Shown here piece after piece: positions 57,299 through 64,000 of a stretch of 64,000 nucleotides of DNA. The notes below the pieces were generated by a model, which searched no databases, was not told the DNA's origin, and worked only from the letters and a program-made list of their open reading frames with translations. Each line of letters begins with the position of its first letter. The stretch's first letter is position 1. The stretch is from Collinsella sp. An307 (GTDB lineage: Bacteria > Actinomycetota > Coriobacteriia > Coriobacteriales > Coriobacteriaceae): assembly GCF_002161805.1 (NCBI RefSeq), contig NZ_NFIP01000003.1, positions 108,341 through 172,340 of the forward strand. Reading direction: 5' to 3'. A program made the position numbers and the translations under genes.

Positions 57299-57676
57299 AT
57301 GTCTCAGAACCAGAAGATGCTCAAGGTCGCGAGCTTCATTACGCTTCTCGCTGCGTTTGGCATGGCAGCGGACTCGGTCATGACGCTTGCGTTTGCCAAC
57401 ACCGGTCCCGGTCTTTTGCTCGCCATCTGCGTAATCGTGCAGTGCCTGCTCGATGCGGTCATGGGCGTGTGGGGCATCGCCGCCGCCAACAAGCCTACGC
57501 GCAGCGTCGAGACGCCGTTTGTGGGCCTCAACTGGCTAGCTCTTGTGCTAAACGTGGTGGCGGTGGTGGTGACCGTGCTCATCGGTGGTTTCCCGTGGGC
57601 GCCGATCCTTAACGCCATCGTGGTCTTCTTCTACTTCTTCTACGCACGCAACGTCCGGGAGGAGGCGCTCGACTGA
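57299..57676 (+). CDS. Small four-helix membrane protein, function unknown
   Basis: This 125-residue protein has about four hydrophobic segments (near 10-33, 40-62, 76-98 and 102-115) and a charged C-terminus (RNVREEALD). I recognise no named family. The ATG at 57299 follows GGAAGGAG. It stands alone: larC ends 162 bp upstream and a strong terminator follows 42 bp downstream. Confidence 0.75.
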   Translation: MSQNQKMLKVASFITLLAAFGMAADSVMTLAFANTGPGLLLAICVIVQCLLDAVMGVWGIAAANKPTRSVETPFVGLNWLALVLNVVAVVVTVLIGGFPWAPILNAIVVFFYFFYARNVREEALD

Positions 57677-57717
57677 TCGGGACGCCTGCGCCGGCACATA
57701 TCATATGGGTACAATGG

Positions 57718-57750
57718 GGGTGCCGCCTTCGGGCGGCGCCCTTTGTTTTG
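57718..57750 (+). terminator. Terminator with UUCG tetraloop
   Basis: GGGTGCCGCC (57718-57727), loop TTCG, GGCGGCGCCC (57732-57741), then TTTGTTTTG. A TACAAT box at 57710-57715 sits directly before the stem. Confidence 0.92.
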
Positions 57751-57798
57751 GTCAAGTCGCAGCGCCTGCGCCGCGCCGCTTCGTGAGAAAGGTCTCCC

Positions 57799-58368
57799 AT
57801 GAAGGTCCTTATTGCATCCGATATTCACGGCTCCGCCTACTGGGCGGAGCGCCTGGCTGAGGCCATCGAGGCCGAGCAACCCGACCGCATCGTCCTTCTG
57901 GGCGACCTTCTCTACCACGGGCCGCGTAACGACCTGCCGCGCGATTATGCGCCCAAGCGTGTGATTCCGATCCTGAACCGCCTAGCTGAGCAGGGCAACC
58001 TCATCGCCGTACGCGGCAACTGCGACGCCGAGGTAGACCAGATGGTGCTCGACTTCCCCTGCATGGCAGACTATGCCGAGCTCATCGACGAGGATGGCCG
58101 CGCGCTCTTCCTCACGCACGGCCACGTCTTTGGGGCGGGGTTCCACAACAGCGTAGACAACCTGCCCGCGCTCGCCGCAGGGTCCGCCATCGTCTACGGC
58201 CACACGCATGTGAAGGTGAACGAGCAGGTGCCCGGGCATCCGGCCATCTGGGCGTTCAACCCCGGCAGCGTCTCAATTCCCAAGGACGGCAGCCACAGCT
58301 ATGGCATCTACGTGAGCGGCTGGCCGGCGGATGAGGCGTTTCGTCACGTCGTGCTTGAGGAGGCGTAA
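57799..58368 (+). CDS. YfcE-type metallophosphodiesterase
   Basis: This 189-residue calcineurin-like phosphoesterase has the five metal motifs: ASDIHGS, LLGDLLYHGPRN, VRGNCDAEVD, LTHGHVFGAG and VYGHTHVKVNE. The HGPRN insert after GDLLY is typical of YfcE, which hydrolyses phosphodiesters in vitro; the physiological substrate is unknown. RBS GAAAGG. MazG starts 4 bp after its stop, so the two form an operon. Confidence 0.9.
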   Translation: MKVLIASDIHGSAYWAERLAEAIEAEQPDRIVLLGDLLYHGPRNDLPRDYAPKRVIPILNRLAEQGNLIAVRGNCDAEVDQMVLDFPCMADYAELIDEDGRALFLTHGHVFGAGFHNSVDNLPALAAGSAIVYGHTHVKVNEQVPGHPAIWAFNPGSVSIPKDGSHSYGIYVSGWPADEAFRHVVLEEA

Positions 58369-58372
58369 GGAC

Positions 58373-59266
58373 ATGCTCGATCGCTTTGGAGGGACGATGC
58401 GCAGGCCCGAGCGCGACCAGAGCACGCGCGCGGATGCACAGGCGGAGTTCGACCGCCTGACCGAGATTATCTGGCGTCTGCGTCAGCCTGACGGGTGTCC
58501 CTGGGACCGCGAGCAGACGCACGAGAGCATTGCCCAGAACATGATTGAGGAGGCCTACGAGGCCGTCGAATGCATCGAGGCGGGCGACACGGCACATTTG
58601 CGCGAGGAGCTTGGTGACGTCCTCATGCAGGTCATGCTGCATGCGCAGATTGCCGCTGACGCGCATGAGTTCACCATCGCCGATGTGGTGCGCGAGCTTT
58701 CCGACAAGCTCGTGCGGCGCCATCCCCACGTGTTTGGCAAGCGTGCCGCGGGGAATGCGGACGAGGTGCTCGACATCTGGGACCAGGTGAAAAGCGACGA
58801 GCGAGCCCAAACGGGGGAGGGCGCCGAGCGGCCCCAGGGGCTTCTCGACAGCGTGCCCAAGGCGTTTCCTGCCCTTATGCAGGCGCAGAAGGTGTCAAAG
58901 CGCGCCGCCAAGGTGGGCTTTGAGTGGAAAACCGTCGATGACGTGTGGGACGAGGTTGACGCCGAGCGCGCGGAGTTTTTGGCGGAGGCGCCGGGCAGCA
59001 CCGAGCGCGAGCTCGAGTTTGGCGACATGCTCTTTGCGCTCGTGAACGTGGCGCGCCGTGAGGGCATCGATGCCGAGCGCGCCCTGCGTGCGAGCACCGA
59101 GAAGTTCCGCCGGCGCTGGGCGGCCATCGAGGAGGCTGCGTTTTACGCTGGCATCCCGGTTGAGAATCTCTCGACCGAGCAGCTGAATGCCATGTGGGAT
59201 GCGATCAAAGCTGCGGAGCGTGAGGAGCGCGCAAAACAATCGGGAATCGACGATTCTGCTGCCTAA
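58373..59266 (+). CDS. mazG: Nucleoside triphosphate pyrophosphohydrolase MazG
   Basis: This 297-residue protein has two tandem MazG domains. In the first, LRQPDGCPWDREQTHESI, NMIEEAYEAVECIEAGD and EELGDVLMQVMLHAQIA carry the EExxE and ExxD metal residues. The second, near 150-250, has FEWKTVDDVWDEVDAERAEF and ELEFGDMLFALVNVAR. MazG hydrolyses (d)NTPs to NMPs and can affect ppGpp levels. The ATG at 58373 uses GGAGG inside the previous gene; the ATG at 58397 is an alternative. Confidence 0.92.
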   Translation: MLDRFGGTMRRPERDQSTRADAQAEFDRLTEIIWRLRQPDGCPWDREQTHESIAQNMIEEAYEAVECIEAGDTAHLREELGDVLMQVMLHAQIAADAHEFTIADVVRELSDKLVRRHPHVFGKRAAGNADEVLDIWDQVKSDERAQTGEGAERPQGLLDSVPKAFPALMQAQKVSKRAAKVGFEWKTVDDVWDEVDAERAEFLAEAPGSTERELEFGDMLFALVNVARREGIDAERALRASTEKFRRRWAAIEEAAFYAGIPVENLSTEQLNAMWDAIKAAEREERAKQSGIDDSAA

Positions 59267-59296
59267 AACTCGGGACAACGGGCATACTGACAAAAG

Positions 59297-59315
59297 TTTA
59301 GTCAGGCTAACCTTT
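59297..59315. promoter_or_regulatory. DtxR/IdeR-like 19-bp motif upstream of eno
   Basis: TTTAGTCAGGCTAACCTTT matches the classical DtxR box TTAGGTTAGCCTAACCTAA at about 13 of 19 positions, best in the right half (GGCTAACCT). It overlaps a small dyad GGCTAA/TTAGCC. It lies 36 bp before the eno start. Confidence 0.3.
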
Positions 59316-59317
59316 AG

Positions 59318-60640
<1,323 letters not shown>

Positions 60641-60680
60641 CGGCCACGCTGCGCATCTGAGTGCCAAAGCCGCACGTAGC

Positions 60681-60720
60681 GGGCGGATGGGGAGGCGCGA
60701 GCCACAAGCCCCATCCGCCC
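60681..60720 (+). terminator. Hairpin after eno
   Basis: GGGCGGATGGGG (60681-60692) pairs perfectly with CCCCATCCGCCC (60709-60720); no U-tract follows. Confidence 0.6.
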
Positions 60721-60791
60721 ATCACATGTGCGGCGCGCCCTTGTGGTATAACAATCTCGCGCATACACACCACAATCGCAGCAAGGCGCTC

Positions 60792-61826
60792 ATGAACGAT
60801 TTCCGCAATAACGCATCTCGCGCGGCCTCGACGCGCTCCGGTGTCCCCTCGGACGCTGGCGCTACCGGCAACCTCGCCGAAGCCGCTCGCCGTGCGAACG
60901 GCCGCCCAACGCGCCGGCGCGCCGCAGATGCGCGCGGCGGCACGAAGGCTGCCGCCGGAGGGCGCCGTCGCTTTGGCGGCAGAGACACCGCGGCGTCTTC
61001 TGCCCAGTCCGCGCCGCGCGCAGCCCGCCGCAAGGCCGATGCCGCGCGGCCCTCGGCCGCCCAGGGAAGCGCGCGCACCCGCGCCGCCGCCGGTCGCGGC
61101 TCTGCTGCTTCCGCTCGCGCTGCCCGCACCGAGGCCCGCCGTGGTGCGCTCATGCGCTATGCGAGCGATAACCGCGTCGTTCGCGCTATCTATACCATCA
61201 CAACGGGTCCGTATCGCCTGTTCTTCTACCTCGGCGTCATCCTCGTGGTGGGGCTCAGCCTCTACTTCCCGCTGCGCGACCTCTACACCGCCCACCGCAC
61301 GGGCGAGATTTTGCGCCAGCAGCAGGAGATCCGCGACGCGTACAACGAGAAGCTCCAGGGCGAGGTGAACAAGCTCCTCTCCACCGAGGGCATCGAGGAC
61401 ACCGCGCGCGAGAACCTCGGTCTGGTTAAACCCGGCGAGACGGCAATCGATATCGTCGGGCTCGACGATGAGGAGCCCGAGCCAGCTGAGGATGCTGAGG
61501 GCGCCGACGCCGCTGCGGACGCTGATACGCCCGATGCGGCCGATACCACAGCCGATGCGGACAATCCCGATGCAACCAACACCGACGCCGCAGCAGATGC
61601 CGCGGAGCAGGGGGACGCCGCCGGGGCAGATGCCGCGGGGGAGCCGGATGCCGCCGCACCCGAGCCCGAGACACCCGCCGAGCCCACAACAAGCGCCGAG
61701 GCGGAGGCCGCCGAGCGCGCGGTTGTCGAGGATGCACCGTGGTACATCCAGCTGCTCGATGCCATCTTCTTCTACCAAGGGACCTCCGGTCAGAAGGTCA
61801 CCTCGACGGGGTCTTCGTCCTCATAG
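60792..61826 (+). CDS. FtsB/DivIC-like septum formation initiator with long flanking low-complexity regions
   Basis: This 344-residue bitopic membrane protein has a basic Ala/Arg-rich cytoplasmic N-terminus (1-120), one membrane helix (about 142-160), a coiled coil (about 165-198) and the FtsB/DivIC end motif ARENLGLVKPGE (205-216). After this comes an acidic Asp/Ala/Pro/Thr tail of about 90 residues (224-316) outside the membrane, then a short hydrophobic end. Usual FtsB proteins are 100-200 residues. A TATAAC box at 60747 precedes it. Ppx/GppA follows 39 bp downstream. Confidence 0.85.
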   Translation: MNDFRNNASRAASTRSGVPSDAGATGNLAEAARRANGRPTRRRAADARGGTKAAAGGRRRFGGRDTAASSAQSAPRAARRKADAARPSAAQGSARTRAAAGRGSAASARAARTEARRGALMRYASDNRVVRAIYTITTGPYRLFFYLGVILVVGLSLYFPLRDLYTAHRTGEILRQQQEIRDAYNEKLQGEVNKLLSTEGIEDTARENLGLVKPGETAIDIVGLDDEEPEPAEDAEGADAAADADTPDAADTTADADNPDATNTDAAADAAEQGDAAGADAAGEPDAAAPEPETPAEPTTSAEAEAAERAVVEDAPWYIQLLDAIFFYQGTSGQKVTSTGSSSS

Positions 61827-61865
61827 GTCACCCGGCGCCAAAGCTCATACAAGGAGGTTCTCACG

Positions 61866-62864
61866 ATGGAGAATGCGCCCACTATGCACCGCGTAGCCGC
61901 GATTGATTTGGGTACGGTCTCGTCGCGCCTGTCGCTTGCCGAGGTGGCGGGCGGCACGGTGCTCTCTGCACGCAAGCACACCGAGATCACGGACCTCGGA
62001 CAGGGGGTCGACGCCACAGGGCGCTTTGACGAGGCCGCCGTCGAGCGCGTTGCCACGGCTTGCGCCACCTTTGTGGAGGAGGCCCGCGCGTTTGGGGCAG
62101 AGGCAATATCGACGACGCTCACGAGCGCGGCGCGCGATGCTCAAAACGCCGAGGAGCTTCTCGGGCGCCTGCGCGACCTTGGCCTCATCCCTCAGATCAT
62201 CCCCGGCGAGGTGGAAGCGCGCCTCACGTTTTATGGCGTTGCACACGACTTCCCGGGCGAGCGCATAGCCGTTGCGGACTCCGGCGGCGGTTCGACCGAG
62301 ATCGTGGTGGGAAGCTACCTGCCGGAGCAGGGCTCGCTTGAGCTCGAGCGCGTGCAGTCGCTCGACATCGGCTGCCGCCGCGTGACCGACCGCTTCCTGC
62401 CGGGTGACCCGCCCTTGGGGGCGGACATTCTTGCCGCGGGCCGTTGGGCACGCGAGCAGTTCGAGGCTTATTGGGCAACCGCCCCGCAGCGCCCTGATCG
62501 CTTGGTTGCTGTGGGTGGAACCGTCACCACGCTGGTGGCGCTCACGCACGAGCTGGTGCCCTACGATGCATCCTTTGTGCACCTGCATGCGCTGACGGCG
62601 CTCGAGGTGGAGCGCGCCATCGACCGCATGCGCAAGCTCCCGGCGTCGGAGATCGCTCAGCTTCCGGGTATCCAGCCCAAGCGCGCCCCTGTTATGCTGG
62701 CGGGCGCGGTCGTCATCCGCGAGCTCATGCGCGCCGGCGGCTACGACGAGCTCACCGTAAGCGAGAACAGCCTGCTTGCGGGTGCGGCCTCCACTATCGG
62801 CGAGGCGCTTGCCGGTGAGCGTCCCGTTGTGGGCTGGACGCCGGAGCTCTCGCACGAGCGGTAG
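61866..62864 (+). CDS. Exopolyphosphatase / ppGpp-pppGpp phosphohydrolase (Ppx/GppA family, short form)
   Basis: This 332-residue ASKHA-fold phosphatase has VAAIDLGTVSSRLSLAEV, ATSAxRDA-like LTSAARDAQNAEE, PGEVEARLTFYG, the catalytic/phosphate loop VADSGGGSTEIVVG, LDIGCRRVTDRF and AVGGTVTTLVAL. It is the two-domain short form common in actinobacteria; polyphosphate or pppGpp may be the substrate. The FtsB-like gene before it is a frequent neighbour in actinobacteria (often with eno and mazG), supporting the order seen here. RBS AAGGAGG. Confidence 0.9.
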   Translation: MENAPTMHRVAAIDLGTVSSRLSLAEVAGGTVLSARKHTEITDLGQGVDATGRFDEAAVERVATACATFVEEARAFGAEAISTTLTSAARDAQNAEELLGRLRDLGLIPQIIPGEVEARLTFYGVAHDFPGERIAVADSGGGSTEIVVGSYLPEQGSLELERVQSLDIGCRRVTDRFLPGDPPLGADILAAGRWAREQFEAYWATAPQRPDRLVAVGGTVTTLVALTHELVPYDASFVHLHALTALEVERAIDRMRKLPASEIAQLPGIQPKRAPVMLAGAVVIRELMRAGGYDELTVSENSLLAGAASTIGEALAGERPVVGWTPELSHER

Positions 62865-62884
62865 CGCGGCGGGCGGGTTTTCGC

Positions 62885-62890
62885 TATACT
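62885..62890 (+). promoter_or_regulatory. -10 box of tRNA-Val
   Basis: TATACT lies 10 bp before the tRNA 5' end; the -35 region overlaps the ppx stop and is weak. Confidence 0.4.
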
Positions 62891-62899
62891 TCCCCCTAC

Positions 62900-62975
62900 G
62901 GGCGATTGGCGCAACGGTTAGCGCAGGTGCTTTACACGCACAAGGCTGGGGGTTCGAATCCCTCATCGCCCACCA
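62900..62975 (+). tRNA. tRNA-Val (anticodon UAC)
   Basis: This 76-nt cloverleaf has acceptor GGGCGAT/ATCGCCC, D arm GGCGCAACGGTTAGCGC, anticodon loop TTTACAC enclosed by GTGC/GCAC, T arm GGGGGTTCGAATCCCTC and encoded CCA (62973-62975). The anticodon TAC reads GTA and other valine codons. A terminator follows at once. Confidence 0.94.
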
Positions 62976-62986
62976 GCAAACGATAA

Positions 62987-63014
62987 GGCCCCCGACCAGC
63001 TCGGGGGCCTTTTT
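62987..63014 (+). terminator. Terminator of tRNA-Val
   Basis: GGCCCCCGA (62987-62995) pairs perfectly with TCGGGGGCC (63001-63009), followed by TTTTT. Confidence 0.94.
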
Positions 63015-63045
63015 GCTACCGTGCTGGCGTTGTCGTTTGCAGCCG

Positions 63046-63444
63046 CTAGAACGTGACCGTGTGCGGCTCGGCGGTAAACGACGAGAACGTGGCGGTGGCG
63101 TTCTCGAGCGCGAACACCTCGCAGTTGCCGTCATCGGCGGCGTACATACCGGCGAGCTCGGGGTGCTCGTCAAGCACTGCCTGACGTGCCTCGACGCGGT
63201 CATCGACCACCGCATCGGCCTCGATGCGCAGCCACGACCCGTCGTCGCCCATGGCGCAGATCGCCACGCGCGGATGGGCGAGCATCTGGTCCGAGACCGG
63301 CTTTACCTTGCCGGTTTGGATGTAGAGGCGCCCCTCGAACTTGGCGATGGTGCCAAAGGGGCGGACCTGCGGGTTGCCCGCGGCGTCCACCGTGGCGAGG
63401 AAATAGGTCTTGTTCTTCTTGAGGTAGGCCAGAACCTCATCCAT
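63046..63444 (-). CDS. Pyridoxamine 5'-phosphate oxidase-family flavin-binding protein
   Basis: This 132-residue split-barrel protein has YLKKNKTYFLATVDAAGNPQVRPFGTIAKFEGRLYIQTGKVKPVSDQM, typical of small FMN-binding PPOX relatives of the general-stress type rather than true PdxH. The VRPFG and TGK-KPV segments are where FMN phosphate binds in relatives. It may bind FMN, F420 or haem; the substrate is unknown. The ATG at 63444 follows GAAAGGAG on the minus strand. The TrmL-like gene upstream on the same strand ends 100 bp away. Confidence 0.8.
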   Translation of the reverse strand: MDEVLAYLKKNKTYFLATVDAAGNPQVRPFGTIAKFEGRLYIQTGKVKPVSDQMLAHPRVAICAMGDDGSWLRIEADAVVDDRVEARQAVLDEHPELAGMYAADDGNCEVFALENATATFSSFTAEPHTVTF

Positions 63445-63544
63445 GCGCTGCTCCTTTCCGACGCGTACCAACACATCCCTTATACCCGGGATACGCGGCA
63501 GCCGTGATGAGGAGCTACGCACCGGAGAGGCTGGCCGCGTCCGG

Positions 63545-64000
63545 TTAGCCCTCGATGCCCGCAAATTCCGTCTGACGGAGCGCCTCATAAAGCACGATGG
63601 CTGCGGCGTTGGAGAGGTTGAGGGCGCTGATGCGCCAGTCGTTGGGGTCGACAAAGTTGCCGCAAATGTCCTGCTGGCGCAGCGCGGCGTGGTCGAGGTC
63701 CTCGTCGGCGGGGTGCTTCCAGCTCTCGGCATTGGCAAGCGATGCGCCGTCCGGCAGCATTGGGATGCGCTCGCAGCGCTCGGCGTACGCGGCGAGCAAC
63801 TCCTCGGAAAGACCGGCGCTCTCCTTGCCAAGCACGAGATAGTCGCCGTCACGGTAGGTGGCGTCGCTGTAGATGCGCCGCGCCTTTTTGGTAAGAAAGT
63901 GGAGCCGCTTTGCGCCAGCGGGCGTGTCGAGCCCCTCGCCGCGGAGGAACTCCTCCCACGAACCCCAAACGTGCACGTCGAGGTTCTCCCAGTAACCCAG
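63545..64000 (-). CDS. SPOUT tRNA 2'-O-methyltransferase, probable TrmL, N-terminus outside window
   Basis: The visible 151 residues are the C-terminal part of a SpoU-family trefoil-knot methyltransferase, which uses S-adenosylmethionine to methylate tRNA. Seen: LGYWENLDV at the window edge, YLVLGKESAGLSEELL (motif 2), RIPML and ISALNLSNAAAIVLYEALRQ (motif 3, knot). The short single-domain form and the DYW-like start resemble TrmL, which modifies the wobble position of tRNA-Leu. The frame stays open to base 64000, so the start lies beyond. Confidence 0.82.
   Translation of the reverse strand: MGYWENLDVHVWGSWEEFLRGEGLDTPAGAKRLHFLTKKARRIYSDATYRDGDYLVLGKESAGLSEELLAAYAERCERIPMLPDGASLANAESWKHPADEDLDHAALRQQDICGNFVDPNDWRISALNLSNAAAIVLYEALRQTEFAGIEG

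Overview
The window is high-GC (roughly 60-65%), densely coded and free of phage or plasmid genes. It looks like the chromosome of a saccharolytic anaerobic gut actinobacterium of the Coriobacteriia, most like Collinsella. The evidence is the gene families, the GC-rich codon choice and the mix of mannose-family PTS genes, a complete amino-sugar and galactose block and a short-form glycolysis gene cluster. The genus is an inference; nothing in the window proves it.

Layout. 1-394: 3' end of argD. 727-802: tRNA-Thr(CGU) on the minus strand with its own promoter and terminator. 1352-17648: a host-glycan block. A cytoplasmic GH35 beta-galactosidase, a mannose-family PTS (EIIB, EIIC, EIID, EIIA, with a small TPR-like membrane protein inside), a GntR/HutC regulator, AgaS and a GalNAc-6-P deacetylase are followed by a minus-strand galM-galK-galT operon, a divergent LacI regulator, a tagatose-6-P kinase and a tagatose-bisphosphate aldolase. 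Together these would turn Gal-beta-GalNAc-type disaccharides into Leloir intermediates plus triose phosphates. 18602-29928: pyk, threonine aldolase, hisS, ppc, a membrane XRE protein, a HAD phosphatase and aspS. 30440-33488: a polar amino-acid ABC transporter whose permease carries an unusual extracytoplasmic domain. 33715-40116: hisD-C-B-H-A-F-I-E with a PHP-type histidinol phosphatase on the opposite strand; hisG is not present. 41235-42434: an Spx/ArsC-like protein and LarB. 42581-44584: nagB-nagA on the minus strand. 44702-47423: a sulfonate/nitrate-type ABC transporter on the minus strand, divergent from a second LacI regulator (47817), with two matching operator palindromes between them. 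48936-55538: class II aldolase, phosphofructokinase, divergent triose-phosphate isomerase, LarA-like protein, glucose-6-P isomerase and an orphan EIIB. 55694-57136: LarC. 57299-64000: a small membrane protein, a YfcE-type phosphodiesterase, MazG, enolase, an FtsB/DivIC-like protein, Ppx/GppA, tRNA-Val(UAC), a PPOX-family protein and the 3' end of a TrmL-type methyltransferase.

Most interesting points. (i) Two structured intergenic elements lie between the larA-like gene and gpi. They are in opposite orientation and share a nearly identical core, while their outer 14-15 bp stems differ in sequence but are each perfectly self-complementary. That is classic covariation. (ii) A LarA-family protein sits inside a glycolysis-like operon and appears to lack one of the two catalytic histidines, with larB and larC also in the window but no larE. 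(iii) There are several long inverted-repeat or REP-like intergenic elements. (iv) An ABC permease is fused to a secreted-type N-terminal domain.

All calls were made by reading translated sequence and DNA by eye. Coordinates of short sites were counted by hand, and family assignments rest on remembered motifs, not on searches.
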